DNA from: Pontibacter deserti
Lineage (GTDB): Bacteria; Bacteroidota; Bacteroidia; Cytophagales; Hymenobacteraceae
Direction of reading: 5' to 3'
Length of the DNA stretch: 64,000 bases
Assembly: GCF_023630255.1 (NCBI RefSeq)
Contig: NZ_JALPRS010000002.1
Span: forward strand, 372,001 to 436,000
Part shown: positions 51,711 to 61,181 of the stretch, piece after piece
Position numbering within the stretch: the first letter of the stretch is position 1
Layout of the letters: each line of letters starts with the position of its first letter
Program-made: the position numbers and the translations under genes
The notes under the pieces: generated by a model
Told to the model about the DNA's origin: nothing
Databases searched by the model: none
What the model saw: the letters and a program-made list of their open reading frames with translations, nothing else

Positions 51711-52939
51711 TTAGGCACGTAGTTCAGGAAGCTGAGTTGGTCTTCGCGGAGCACGTCATTGGCAATGTCAACCAGATCGCCAGCTTTTATACTTTTGATC
51801 TTGTCGAAGATCTCGTTCAGGGGTTCGACTTTGTTCTGGTCGAGTATACTTTTGCCCATCATCATCATCAGGCCCATGTTGCTTTCCTCAGCCATAGCTA
51901 ACTGGCCCATCAGCTGCTCCTTAGCCGTGTGCAACTGCAAAGAACCCAGTGGCTTTTCGCGCAGCTTTTTCATCTCCTTCAGTACCAGCGAAGTGGTGCG
52001 TTTCAGCTGCTTCTTTTCTGTGCCAAAGTATATTGAGAACAGACCAGTGTCGATGTATGTGGAGTAATTGGCATCGATGGTATAAACCAGTCCATGTTTT
52101 TCGCGCACGGCCAGGTTCAGGCGTGAGTTCATCCCCGGGCCACCCAAAATATTTACCAGCATAAAGAACGGAATACGGCGGTCATCAGCCAAGGCATAGG
52201 CCGGGCAGCCAATTACACAATGGGCCTGCGAAATCGATTTTTCCAGCGTTATTGCCTTGGGCTCATACTTCAGGAACGGGCTACGCTTAAGTTGCTTGGT
52301 TATAGTTGGTATGTTGCTCAGGTATTTTTCTGCCAGCTTCACCACTTTTTCGAATGGCCAGTTACTAACCGAGCAGAAAGCCAATGTGTTGGTACTCAGG
52401 TTACGTTCTATAAAGTTTAGGAAATCCTGCTTCTGGAAACCGGAAACGCTTTCTTTAGAGCCAAGGATATTATTACCCAGCGGGTGACCGCTAAATATCA
52501 CATTGTCAAACTCATCAACTATAGCTTCTTCGGGCGTATCGAGGTACATGGCCATTTCTTCCAGTATTACGCCACGCTCTTTCTCTATCTCTTTCTCTGG
52601 GAAAATGGACTGGAAAGTAATATCGGTCAGCAGCTCAAAAGAGCGCTCAAAGTGTTTATCCAGCACCGAACTATAAAAACAGATCTTTTCCTTAGTAGTA
52701 TAAGCGTTCAGTTCGCCACCTACCGATTCCAGACTGTTAATGATGTGAAAAGATTTACGTTTGGCAGTTCCTTTAAAAGCCATATGCTCCCAGAAGTGGG
52801 CCAGCCCTTGTTCCTGCGGAAGCTCGTCGCGGCTGCCAATATCCATGATAAACCCGCTGTGGGCTATCTTGGTGTGGCTTACCTGCTTATGGATGATGCG
52901 GATGCCGTTTGGTAATGTATGAAGATGGTAATCAAGCAT
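51707..52939 (-). CDS. M16-family zinc metallopeptidase
   Basis: This 410-residue peptidase has the inverted zinc motif HFWEHMAFKG (HxxEH, about 48-52), the distant zinc-ligand Glu region ERGVILEEM (about 122-130), and the C-terminal Rx..NY-type region AVREKHGLVYTIDANYS (about 275-290). This is one two-domain half of a pitrilysin-like chamber. No signal peptide is seen, so it is cytoplasmic or periplasmic by an unseen route. It has a promoter element 20 bp upstream. Confidence 0.92.
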   Translation of the reverse strand: MLDYHLHTLPNGIRIIHKQVSHTKIAHSGFIMDIGSRDELPQEQGLAHFWEHMAFKGTAKRKSFHIINSLESVGGELNAYTTKEKICFYSSVLDKHFERSFELLTDITFQSIFPEKEIEKERGVILEEMAMYLDTPEEAIVDEFDNVIFSGHPLGNNILGSKESVSGFQKQDFLNFIERNLSTNTLAFCSVSNWPFEKVVKLAEKYLSNIPTITKQLKRSPFLKYEPKAITLEKSISQAHCVIGCPAYALADDRRIPFFMLVNILGGPGMNSRLNLAVREKHGLVYTIDANYSTYIDTGLFSIYFGTEKKQLKRTTSLVLKEMKKLREKPLGSLQLHTAKEQLMGQLAMAEESNMGLMMMMGKSILDQNKVEPLNEIFDKIKSIKAGDLVDIANDVLREDQLSFLNYVPN

Positions 52940-52958
52940 TCAGTTCTGAATTAGCCTG

Positions 52959-52966
52959 CAAAGGTA
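52959..52966 (-). promoter_or_regulatory. Candidate -7 promoter element for the M16 operon
   Basis: The minus strand reads TACCTTTG, a TAnnTTTG match, 19 bp before the ATG. Confidence 0.6.
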
Positions 52967-53056
52967 CGGGAAAGTGAGGTTAGTTGAAAATTGCAATTTC
53001 TATTGTTTTGACTATCAGGAGTAATGTTTGTAGTGTATAGTATAGTTTCTAACTCT

Positions 53057-53600
53057 CATTTCGACTAGCAGGAGAAATCTTATATGTTCTATAGTTGAAG
53101 CTTTACCTAACCTGAACCGAAGCTATACTTCCATAGCTGCTTCCAACCCTGGGAGCTCAACAAGCCTATCGTTTCATTTTATACTTTGGTGCCCTCACGG
53201 CCGGGAGGCCCCGTCTTCGGGCATCGCGCTGCGCGAATCTCTTTTGCTCCTGCGGTCGCAATGCCTGCGGCACCAGATATTCACAAGGCGCTCAACCCAA
53301 AGACTGATATAGTTTCGATAGTTACTGCCTGAGCTATAGTTGGACAGATAAGCTTCGACTTTTCTCGTGGTTGTAGTTCTGTAGGGACAGGTCGCGACCT
53401 GTCCACTCGTGGTCTATAGCTATAAAACAATAACTGCAAACTATAGCAGTGTCAGCACTGTCCCCTTGAGGGGACTACAGGGTGTTAAAGCAGCAGCTAT
53501 GAAACTATAACCGAAACTATAGCAGTAGCACAAAAGCTCCCCGCCTTAGACAAGGAGGGGATAAAGGGGTGGTTGGATCACAGTAACTATAAAACAATAA
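53057..53600 (+). repeat. Composite intergenic repeat, copy 2
   Basis: This copy has all six modules collinear with 30243-30833: CATTTCGA start; CCCTGGGAGCTCAA; GGTGCCCTCACGG...CAATGCCTGCGGCACCAGA...CCCAAAGACTG; the perfect palindrome GGACAGGTCGCGACCTGTCC at 53385-53404; CTGTCCCCTTGAGGGGAC with GGGTGTTAAA; and the best-preserved end module CCGCCTTAGACAAGGAGGGG (near 53541-53560). It fills a 719-bp gap between the M16 gene and an outer-membrane lipoprotein gene. Confidence 0.87.
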
Positions 53601-53658
53601 AGTCAACTATAGCAGCAACAGAATTTTATCTCTGGACTAAACTCAGAACTCCTTATCC

Positions 53659-54408
53659 CTATCTCCCCAAATTCCTGCCACCAACATTAATTACAAACCC
53701 GAGCGAGAAAACAGAATAGCCGGCTGTGAGCGTTTTACGGTTCTTCAGGCCGAAGTTACTGCCGCTGGTGTATTGCAATTGCACCGAAGGGTTCAGGGTA
53801 AGGCGGGTATAGAAGATTGGCTCCAGGAAAATGTTATCTTCCTCTTTACCAGCTACACCATTAAGTTTATAGTTGTGCATGTTTACGTAGCTGGCGCGCA
53901 GGGCAGTGCCATAGTTCAGTGGGAACTCGCGGCTGAGCAGGCGCAACGACTTCTTCTTTTTAGAAGTGAAATTTACCTGTACAAAGTATTTGCTGAAGTT
54001 GGCCTCGTGGCGGGTGTAAATCATTTCGCCGGTTTCATCATCTTCATCTTTTTCGGTACGGTCGCTGGAGCCAGTGCCAATGCCTCCATAAACTTCAAGT
54101 ATGCGTCTGCCTTCAGGTCCGAAAGTAGTAAAGTAACCGCCGCCGGCTTCCAATAGGTTATGCCTGAAATCGCGCTTGCGGCGCTCGCTGTTTAGCATGG
54201 AACCGTTGAGCACTACAGCAAAGTGATCAGAAACGGCATAGGCTGTATTAAAAGTAATATTTCCTTTGGGGGTAACATGCCCGCCGGCACTCAACTCACC
54301 TTTCTCGGTAAACATGGGCACGTTTGGCACGTTGGGCATATATGTTGATACACAACCGGATAACAAAAAAGCAATTCCGAAACTTAAGAGTAGTATAGAT
54401 TTTTTCAT
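53659..54408 (-). CDS. Outer-membrane beta-barrel-like lipoprotein, unknown function
   Basis: This 249-residue protein has lipobox LLSGC (Cys19) and then alternating strands typical of small outer-membrane barrels (HFAVVLNGSMLN; LEVYGGIGTGSS; YFVQVNFTSK), ending in ...SLGFVINVGGRNLGR. The first mature residues VSTYMPNVPNVPMFTEKGEL are seen in many Bacteroidota lipoproteins. Substrate or partner is unknown. Confidence 0.82.
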   Translation of the reverse strand: MKKSILLLSFGIAFLLSGCVSTYMPNVPNVPMFTEKGELSAGGHVTPKGNITFNTAYAVSDHFAVVLNGSMLNSERRKRDFRHNLLEAGGGYFTTFGPEGRRILEVYGGIGTGSSDRTEKDEDDETGEMIYTRHEANFSKYFVQVNFTSKKKKSLRLLSREFPLNYGTALRASYVNMHNYKLNGVAGKEEDNIFLEPIFYTRLTLNPSVQLQYTSGSNFGLKNRKTLTAGYSVFSLGFVINVGGRNLGR

Positions 54409-54645
54409 GTACTTGTATTAGCAGGTATCGTCCCGCTTGTCCTTCTTTAAATTAATTTCCCTGCCAGAGCAAAGCGTAGCACTATACGTTGCAGCGCCGG
54501 AGTTAAGACACACAACGATGCATTTTACAAAATATTAAGTATAGCTATACTTCATTTTTAAGAAATTTAGTGAACGGAAACCGGAGTTATAGTTCATCCC
54601 GGTTAAAGTATACTTAAGCGGTTTTCAAGTATTGGCATTAAGCCG

Positions 54646-54653
54646 TAGCTTTG
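54646..54653 (+). promoter_or_regulatory. -7 promoter element 4 bp from the GT9 ATG (leaderless candidate)
   Basis: TAGCTTTG matches TAnnTTTG and ends at 54653; the ATG is 54658. The expected start site coincides with the start codon. Confidence 0.55.
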
Positions 54654-54657
54654 CCAA

Positions 54658-55671
54658 ATGCAGCCATCCGAGATTAAAAAAATACTTGTCATCCAAACCG
54701 CTTTTCTGGGAGATGTGGTGCTGGCTACCGCATTAATTGAGAAGCTACATGCTACTTACCCAAATGCGCAGCTTGATTTCTTATTAAGAAAAGGAAACGA
54801 AGGACTGCTGAAAGACCACCCGCTGCTGCACCAGGTACTGATCTGGAACAAGCTGGAAGGCAAGTATAAAAGCCTCTGGAAACTGTTGCGCCAGATCCGC
54901 TCCGAAAAGTATGATGTGGTAGTGAATGTGCAGCGTTATGGCGCTACCGGCATGCTAACCGCTTTCTCAGGAGCTGAACGGACTTTTGGCTTCGATAAAA
55001 ATCCATTCTCACGTTTCTTTACCCGCCGTTACTCCCACGATATGGAAAGTGGCGCCCATGAAGTAGAGCGTAACCAGTTACTTATTAGCAGTATAACTAC
55101 AGGCCCGGCAGCCAAACCAAAGCTTTACCCGTCGGAGCAGGATTACGAGAAAGTACAGCCGCACAAAACCATACCTTATATATGTATAGCGCCAACATCG
55201 GTGTGGTTCACGAAGCAGTACCCAGCCGAGAAATGGGTTGATTTGCTGAATAGCCTGCCGACTAACTATAAAGTATACTTGCTGGGCTCTCCTGCAGATA
55301 AAGTCCACGCTGAACAGATAATGCAAAAAGCACTGCACCCAAATATGGAAAACCTGTGCGGACAGCTAAACTTGCTGCAATCGGCGGCGTTGATGCGTAA
55401 TGCCGTGCTTAACTATGTAAACGACTCCGGGCCGATGCATCTGGCCACTTCAGTTAACGCGCCAACCTGCGCCATATATTGCTCTACAGTTCCGCGTTTT
55501 GGTTATGGGCCGCTGGCTGATTTTGCAAAGATAGTAGAGAAAGAAGAGCCGCTTTACTGCCGCCCATGTGGTCTACATGGTTACAAAGCTTGTCCCGAAG
55601 GCCATTTTAAATGCGCCCACGATATCCGTAATGAGCAATTGCTGCATGTGCTTGAATTGGCAAAAGTATAA
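54658..55671 (+). CDS. Glycosyltransferase family 9 (heptosyltransferase-like)
   Basis: This 337-residue GT-B enzyme has the GT9 N-terminus KKILVIQTAFLGDVVLATALIEKL (about 8-31), ICIAPTSVWFTKQYPAEKW (donor half) and NDSGPMHLATSVNAPTCAIY (about 263-282). It transfers heptose or a related sugar to LPS core in the family. The unusual C-terminal Cys residues (YCRPCGLHGYKACPEGHFKC) are common in Bacteroidota GT9 proteins. The ATG cannot be moved downstream without cutting the first strand. Confidence 0.92.
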   Translation: MQPSEIKKILVIQTAFLGDVVLATALIEKLHATYPNAQLDFLLRKGNEGLLKDHPLLHQVLIWNKLEGKYKSLWKLLRQIRSEKYDVVVNVQRYGATGMLTAFSGAERTFGFDKNPFSRFFTRRYSHDMESGAHEVERNQLLISSITTGPAAKPKLYPSEQDYEKVQPHKTIPYICIAPTSVWFTKQYPAEKWVDLLNSLPTNYKVYLLGSPADKVHAEQIMQKALHPNMENLCGQLNLLQSAALMRNAVLNYVNDSGPMHLATSVNAPTCAIYCSTVPRFGYGPLADFAKIVEKEEPLYCRPCGLHGYKACPEGHFKCAHDIRNEQLLHVLELAKV

Positions 55672-55672
55672 T

Positions 55673-55765
55673 GTAGTTTTTCGTGTTTCGAAAATCTTTA
55701 ACCGGGTAAAAATGTACATTTAAAATCGGAATACGAAACACCAAACACGACACACGAACTATAAA
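55673..55765. repeat. Heptad-phased tracts, inverted pair
   Basis: Left (55673-55693) has GTAGTTT, TTCGTGT; right (55731-55765) has ATACGAA, ACACCAA, ACACGAC, ACACGAA. TTCGTGT on the left is the complement of ACACGAA on the right. Confidence 0.7.
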
Positions 55766-55866
55766 ATACAGCCTATCACTTCATCTTTTAGAGATAAGTT
55801 TTAACTTCGTACATCAAGACTACAGGATATACTCCTGTGCTTTCATAAAACCAGATAAACTGAACT

Positions 55867-57156
55867 ATGAGATACCTGCCGATCAGCAACGAATTGTTTG
55901 TGCATAACCGCCGCAACTTTGTAAAAGAGCTGAAACCATCTTCCATCGCCATCTTCAACTCCAATGATGTAATGCCAACTAACGCGGATGGCAGCATGCC
56001 GTTCCGTCAGAACAACGACCTGTTCTATCTGTCGGGTGTGGACCAGGAAGAAAGTATACTTTTAATTTTCCCGGATGCGAAGGACCAGCGCATGAAAGAA
56101 GTACTGTTTGTGCGCGAAACCAACGACCACATTCTAACTTGGGAAGGCTACAAACTAACCAAGCAGCAGGCACAGGAAGTATCGGGCATCAAAACTATAC
56201 TTTGGACGCACGAGTTTAAATCGGTGCTGAACACGCTGATGGCCGAAGCAGAGCACGTGTACCTGAACAGCAACGAGCACCTGCGTGCCGTAGTGGAAGT
56301 AGAAACCCGTGATGCCCGTTTCATTAAATGGGTGAAAGAGCGCTACCCACTGCACAAGTATGAGCGCAGCACACCAATTATGCATTATCTGCGTGCCATT
56401 AAATCAGAGCACGAAATAGCCCTTATCCGCAAGGCCTGCCACATTACCGAACTAGGCTTTAGAAGACTATTGAACTTTATTAAGCCGGGCGTAATGGAGT
56501 ATGAGATTGAAGCAGAACTATACCACGAGTTTTTACGCAACCGTTCGCGCGGACCAGCCTATGGTTCTATTATTGCATCGGGGGCAAATGCCTGCATCCT
56601 GCATTATGTAGATAACAACCAGGAGTGTAAAAATGGCGACATGTTGCTGATGGACTTTGGTGCCGAGTACGCCAATTATGCCTCTGACCTGAGCCGTACC
56701 ATACCAGTAAATGGTACGTTTACGTCTCGCCAACGCGATGTTTATGAAGCTGTGTTGCGTGTAATGAAAGCTGCCACTGCCATGCTGGTGCCGGGCAATA
56801 CACTGGATCAGTATCATGCATTCGTAGGTACCGTTATGGAAAACGAGCTGATCCGACTTGGCCTGCTGAACGAGAACGATGTGCGTAACCAGGATCCTGC
56901 TGCACCACTTTACAAGAAATATTTTATGCACGGAACGTCGCACTTCCTTGGATTGGATGTGCACGATGTAGGTAACAAATACCGCCCGTTTGAAGAGGGC
57001 ATGGTGTTTACCTGCGAGCCGGGCATTTACATCTGGGATGAAGGTATAGGCGTACGTTTAGAGAACGATATACTGGTAACCAAAAACGGACCTATAGACC
57101 TGATGAAGGACATTCCGCTGGAAGCCGACGACATTGAACGCTTAATGAAACGATAA
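55867..57156 (+). CDS. Aminopeptidase P-family metallopeptidase
   Basis: This 429-residue M24B enzyme removes N-terminal residues before Pro. The pita-bread metal ligands are visible: Asp in LLMDFGAEYANYASDLSRTIPV (two Asp, about 262 and 273), His in HGTSHFLGLDVHDVG (about 361), Glu in TCEPGIYI (about 384) and Glu in VRLENDILV (about 398). The N-terminal creatinase-like domain (DNDLFYLSGVDQEESILLIFP) is present. Length fits PepP. TTTTAACTTCG near 55800 could be its -7 region. Confidence 0.93.
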   Translation: MRYLPISNELFVHNRRNFVKELKPSSIAIFNSNDVMPTNADGSMPFRQNNDLFYLSGVDQEESILLIFPDAKDQRMKEVLFVRETNDHILTWEGYKLTKQQAQEVSGIKTILWTHEFKSVLNTLMAEAEHVYLNSNEHLRAVVEVETRDARFIKWVKERYPLHKYERSTPIMHYLRAIKSEHEIALIRKACHITELGFRRLLNFIKPGVMEYEIEAELYHEFLRNRSRGPAYGSIIASGANACILHYVDNNQECKNGDMLLMDFGAEYANYASDLSRTIPVNGTFTSRQRDVYEAVLRVMKAATAMLVPGNTLDQYHAFVGTVMENELIRLGLLNENDVRNQDPAAPLYKKYFMHGTSHFLGLDVHDVGNKYRPFEEGMVFTCEPGIYIWDEGIGVRLENDILVTKNGPIDLMKDIPLEADDIERLMKR

Positions 57157-57184
57157 TAAACTATAGAGATATAGCCAACTTTTT

Positions 57185-57218
57185 AAAGGCTGCCGGTCAA
57201 GTATCGGCAGCCTTTTTT
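57185..57218 (+). terminator. Intrinsic terminator after aminopeptidase P
   Basis: An 11-bp perfect stem (57185-57195 with 57205-57215) with a 9-nt loop and T6 tail. Confidence 0.9.
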
Positions 57219-57534
57219 ACTGTCTTTTACCCGCTAAAAATACGTATACCTTAAATATATAGCGAAAAACAAAACCTTGTACTGTAGTATGAGTTTGATT
57301 AATAGGATACAATTCTAAGCCCAAGGAAAATGCACTATAGTTGCCAAAGCTTGTTTAAAACGTGATAAAAGTTTGACCTTAAACCTTTTGCTTATGAATA
57401 AACTTTACAATCTGAATAATCCTCTCTCCGTAATAAAGAATCTTTATTTCTGCTGTACAATTAATTATTGGCGTACGTATAAACCTGCTGTAAATATGTA
57501 CGTATTGACATATCAACATATACTTAATAAAACT
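57219..57534. other. AT-rich leader region before the OmpA/TSP3 gene
   Basis: These 316 bp have no supported ORF; an in-frame extension of the downstream ORF reaches 57373 but lacks any domain or signal. It presumably holds the promoter of the highly expressed type of gene that follows; no clean TAnnTTTG is seen. Confidence 0.45.
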
Positions 57535-58995
57535 ATGCGAACACAATTAACAAAATTAAGTACAATAGCTTTTGTGCTTGTATTTCTGTTATCAGCCAAT
57601 ACAGCCTTATTTGCACAAAATGCTGACAGACGGACAAACCTCCAGATATATGGTAGTGCTCTTCAATACAAAGGGGAGTTAGCAAACCAGATTTTTGAAA
57701 AAGATATGGAGTGGGGCGGGGGAATCTCGCTTAACCGTTATTTGAGCCCATCTTTTGATGCAGGCTTACACCTCACTTATGGCGGCGCTGATGCCACAAA
57801 TGGATTAGCAAAAATGGATGCTAACATTGGTACAGCTATGCTTGGTCTTCGTCTGAAAATGTATGGCAATATTCTTAAAGAAGATGCCCTGATTGGACCA
57901 TACCTGACAGTTGCAGGTGGTGCCGCATTTGCCTCAGCCGATGGTTCATTAGCCGATGGTAGCGCTTACGACGATAACTTTACAACAACTGCTTTATTAG
58001 GTGGTGCAGGTATTCGTATCCGTTTTAGCGATGGTGTAAGTGCTTTTGTGCAGTCTGGTTATATGCTAACCGGTAACGATGGTTTTGATGGTACTGAAGA
58101 CGACGGCGATAACGATCGCTTTATGCAACACAATTTTGGTCTTGGCTTTAACTTAGGTAAAGCTGTAGATACTGATGCAGACGGTGTTGGTGACAGACGT
58201 GATAAATGCCCTGATACTCCAACCGGCGTACAGGTTGACAAAGAAGGTTGCCCTATTGACTCTGATGGTGACGGCGTAGCTGACTACCAGGATCAGTGTC
58301 CTACAGAAGCTGGCGTACAGAACCTGCAAGGTTGCCCTGATAAAGACGGTGATGGCGTAGCTGACAAAGATGACCAGTGCCCAGACGAAGCAGGTACTAC
58401 TGCTACACAAGGTTGCCCTGATGCTGACGGTGATGGCGTAGCTGACAAAGACGACAAATGCCCTGACACTCCAGCTGGCCAGCAAGTAGGTCCGGATGGT
58501 TGTGCTACTGACTCAGATGGCGACGGTGTTGCTGATGACAAAGACATTTGCCCTAATTCTGCCGGCCCTGCTGAAAAAGGTGGTTGCCCTGAACTGGATG
58601 CTGCTACATTGAAACTGATGGAAGAAAAAGTTCGCTTCGAATTTGATCAGGCTCGTGTACAGGAAGGTTACAAACAACTACTGGATAGCATTGTAACTAC
58701 ACTTGAGAAATATCCTGACCATGTATTGTTGATCAAAGGTCATGCTGACCACATTGGTTCTGCAGAATACAACCAGGCATTATCTGAGCGCAGAGCACAA
58801 GCTGTTAAGGATTACTTAGTAGAGCGTGGTGTTCAGAACCCAGACAGATTAGTAACCCGTGGTTACGGCGAAACTCAGCCACTTGTAAAAGTAAATGAGC
58901 GACTGTCTAAACGCAGAACTGAAAGCGCAAGAGCTAAAAACAGAAGGGTAGGCTTCGAACTCAATACGCCGGACATGAAACTTGACATGGAATAA
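57535..58995 (+). CDS. OmpA-family outer-membrane protein with thrombospondin type 3 repeats
   Basis: This 486-residue protein has a signal peptide (MRTQLTKLSTIAFVLVFLLSANTALFAQ start; cleavage after FAQ, about 28), an eight-stranded-barrel-like N-terminal domain (about 30-200), five TSP type 3 calcium-binding repeats (DSDGDGVADYQDQCP type, about 205-340) and an OmpA peptidoglycan-binding domain (about 355-480) with IKGHADHIGSAEYNQALSERRAQAV and RAKNRRVGFEL. The ATG at 57535 is the one that gives a proper signal peptide; the longer frame adds 54 non-conserved residues. Confidence 0.94.
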   Translation: MRTQLTKLSTIAFVLVFLLSANTALFAQNADRRTNLQIYGSALQYKGELANQIFEKDMEWGGGISLNRYLSPSFDAGLHLTYGGADATNGLAKMDANIGTAMLGLRLKMYGNILKEDALIGPYLTVAGGAAFASADGSLADGSAYDDNFTTTALLGGAGIRIRFSDGVSAFVQSGYMLTGNDGFDGTEDDGDNDRFMQHNFGLGFNLGKAVDTDADGVGDRRDKCPDTPTGVQVDKEGCPIDSDGDGVADYQDQCPTEAGVQNLQGCPDKDGDGVADKDDQCPDEAGTTATQGCPDADGDGVADKDDKCPDTPAGQQVGPDGCATDSDGDGVADDKDICPNSAGPAEKGGCPELDAATLKLMEEKVRFEFDQARVQEGYKQLLDSIVTTLEKYPDHVLLIKGHADHIGSAEYNQALSERRAQAVKDYLVERGVQNPDRLVTRGYGETQPLVKVNERLSKRRTESARAKNRRVGFELNTPDMKLDME

Positions 58996-59019
58996 ATTAG
59001 AATAGATTAGCGTCAATTC

Positions 59020-59048
59020 AAAAGCGCCCCGCTTCGGGGCGCTTTTTT
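59020..59048 (+). terminator. Intrinsic terminator
   Basis: An 11-bp perfect stem (59020-59030 with 59036-59046) with GCGCCCC core and T7 tail. Confidence 0.92.
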
Positions 59049-59078
59049 TATGTTTCAGGTATAGATCTATACTTTAGA

Positions 59079-59615
59079 TCAAAGTAACAATCTAGCCAGT
59101 AGTTCCTGTCCTTCCGGCCAATCGCCAATGTTGGAGTAAGAGTTGATGTGGCCTTTGGCACCAACGTTCACAAATTCGCTTCCCCACAGGTTTGCCAAAT
59201 ATTCTGCCCTTTCAATTGTCAGGTACTCATCATCGGAGCTTGCCACTAGCATAGATCTAAAAGGCAATTTGGTTTTTGGGAAAGGTGCAAAGTCCAGCAC
59301 TTCCATTAACTCTACATCAACTTCTACTTCGGGCGGAGCCACCAAGAAAGCAGCTTTTATATTAGCCTTATACTTCTGAGCCCAGTGTGCTACAGTCATG
59401 CAACCCAGGCTATGTGCCACCAGCACAATCTCTTTACCCTGTACTTCTGATATTACTTTCTGTAGTTCTTCCACCCAATCCTTACAAACCGGGTTATCCC
59501 AGTCGGCTTGTTGCACCCGTATACTTTCAGGGTCTTTTTCCTGCCAATAAGTTTGCCAGTGTTCCGGCCCAGAGTTGCCTAAGCCCGGTATATGTATTAT
59601 CTGCACTTCTGCCAT
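59079..59615 (-). CDS. RBBP9/YdeN-type serine hydrolase
   Basis: This 178-residue alpha/beta hydrolase has the nucleophile elbow LVAHSLGCMTVAHW (Ser about 67), the acid region SSDDEYL (about 127-130) and the His in GAKGHINSYSNIGDWPEG (about 154), all typical of the PF06821 family. Its substrate is unknown; family members include Pro-aminopeptidase-like and esterase activities. Confidence 0.9.
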   Translation of the reverse strand: MAEVQIIHIPGLGNSGPEHWQTYWQEKDPESIRVQQADWDNPVCKDWVEELQKVISEVQGKEIVLVAHSLGCMTVAHWAQKYKANIKAAFLVAPPEVEVDVELMEVLDFAPFPKTKLPFRSMLVASSDDEYLTIERAEYLANLWGSEFVNVGAKGHINSYSNIGDWPEGQELLARLLL

Positions 59616-59671
59616 GTATATTTTATAGTTTGCGATGCAAAGTAAGAATAATTTAGAATGGTGGAAGTATG

Positions 59672-60215
59672 GTTTTTATAGTTGGTGTTTACCCGCCCCA
59701 GCCCCTCTTAAGAGGGAATTGCTGCCTTTAGCTCTATCTATAAGTTATAGTTCTTAAATTATAGCTCTATTGTTGCCGTTTCAACACCCCTGTAGTCTCC
59801 TCAAGGGAACAATCCCCCTATCTTATACAGAGTTATTAGAAGCTATAGTACTATAGGTACAGACCATGAGCGGACAGGTTGCGACCTGTCCCTACGGATC
59901 TACATTGAAGGAAAAACTAAAAGCTTCTACTTCTCTATTAACTAAGGCAGCTACTATCATACTGATCACAGTCTTCGGGTTGAGCGCCTTGTAGATTTCC
60001 GGTGCCGAAAGGCATTGCGAGGCACGAGCAAAGGAAATGTACACCGCGCGATGCCCGAAGACGAAGCCTCCCGGCCTTGAGGGCACCAAAGCTAACTATG
60101 ATAACTGTAGATAAGTAAAGCTCCCAGGGTTGGGAGAAGCTATGGAAGGATAAATTTGGTTTGAAAAATATAAGCTTCAACTATAGGACAATTAAGATCC
60201 CTCGGCTAATGCTCT
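59672..60215 (-). repeat. Composite intergenic repeat, copy 3 (inverted)
   Basis: Read on the minus strand, this block repeats the order of copies 1 and 2: GAGCATTAGCCGAGG start at 60215; CTGGGAGCTTTAC; the GC-rich part with TGGTGCCCTCAAGGCCGG..; the near-palindrome at 59872-59891 (one mismatch to the perfect form); CCTTGAGG..GGGGTGTTGAAA; and a weaker end module near 59680-59760. It fills a 630-bp gap between the hydrolase gene and pyrB. Confidence 0.85.
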
Positions 60216-60245
60216 GTATAACAAGAAAAAGAAAGTAATTAAGAT

Positions 60246-61172
60246 CTACGCTGTTTTAGAGGCAAGCAAGTATAACACTGCCATTCTAATCGCAACACCA
60301 TTTTCAACCTGATTTAGGATTATTGAATGATGGGAATCGGCAGCATCGGAGCTTAGTTCTACACCACGGTTTATCGGGCCAGGGTGCATGAGCGTGATCT
60401 CTTTATCCAGGCTGTCGAGCATTTTTTTGTCGATGCCATAGTATAACGTATACTCCCGAAGTGATGGGAAATACTTCATTTGTTGGCGCTCTAACTGAAT
60501 ACGAAGCACATTGGCTACATCGCACCACTCCAAAGCTTTCCGTACATCCAGTTCTACTTTCACGCCTAACTCTTTTATATATTTTGGCAGCAGCGTTATC
60601 GGGCCACAAACCATTACTTCAGCCCCTAATTTCTGCAAGGCAAAGATGTTGGATAAGGCTACACGTGAATGCAGGATGTCACCGATGATGACTATTCTTT
60701 TACCAGCTACTTCGCCATACTTCTCACGGATAGAAAAGGAGTCAAGTAAGGCTTGGGTTGGGTGCTCGTGGGTACCGTCGCCTGCGTTTACGATATTGGC
60801 ATTTATGTGGCGGCTCAGAAAATGTGGGGCTCCCGGGCTGCTGTGGCGCATTACGATCATATCCACTTTCATGGCCAGGATGTTGTTTACCGTATCCAGT
60901 AACGTCTCGCCTTTTTTAACGGAGCTACTGCTGCTGCTGAAGTTGATTACATCCGCAGAAAGACGTTTCTCAGCCAGTTCAAACGAAAGACGGGTACGGG
61001 TTGAGTTCTCGAAGAAGACGTTGGCAATGGTAATGTCGCGCAGCGAAGGTACTTTCTTGATCGGCCTGTTCAGTACATCTTTAAAATTATCCGCGGTCTC
61101 AAAAATGAGCTGAATATCTTGCGGGGTGATGTCTTTGATGCCTAACAGGTGCCGGACGCTGAGCTCTTGCAT
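60246..61172 (-). CDS. pyrB: Aspartate carbamoyltransferase catalytic subunit PyrB
   Basis: This 308-residue enzyme joins carbamoyl phosphate to aspartate in pyrimidine synthesis. It has the carbamoyl-phosphate loop FFENSTRTRLSFE (STRT 57-60), the HEHPTQALLD motif (about 138-146) and LHPGPINRGVELSSD near the C-terminus (about 262-275). No PyrI regulatory subunit is nearby. It follows pyrR by 9 bp. Confidence 0.97.
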   Translation of the reverse strand: MQELSVRHLLGIKDITPQDIQLIFETADNFKDVLNRPIKKVPSLRDITIANVFFENSTRTRLSFELAEKRLSADVINFSSSSSSVKKGETLLDTVNNILAMKVDMIVMRHSSPGAPHFLSRHINANIVNAGDGTHEHPTQALLDSFSIREKYGEVAGKRIVIIGDILHSRVALSNIFALQKLGAEVMVCGPITLLPKYIKELGVKVELDVRKALEWCDVANVLRIQLERQQMKYFPSLREYTLYYGIDKKMLDSLDKEITLMHPGPINRGVELSSDAADSHHSIILNQVENGVAIRMAVLYLLASKTA

Positions 61173-61181
61173 GGTAAGAAA

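Noticed and set aside
57373..57534. Longer start of the OmpA/TSP3 gene
   Set aside because: It adds residues without domain or signal; the ATG at 57535 gives a proper signal peptide.
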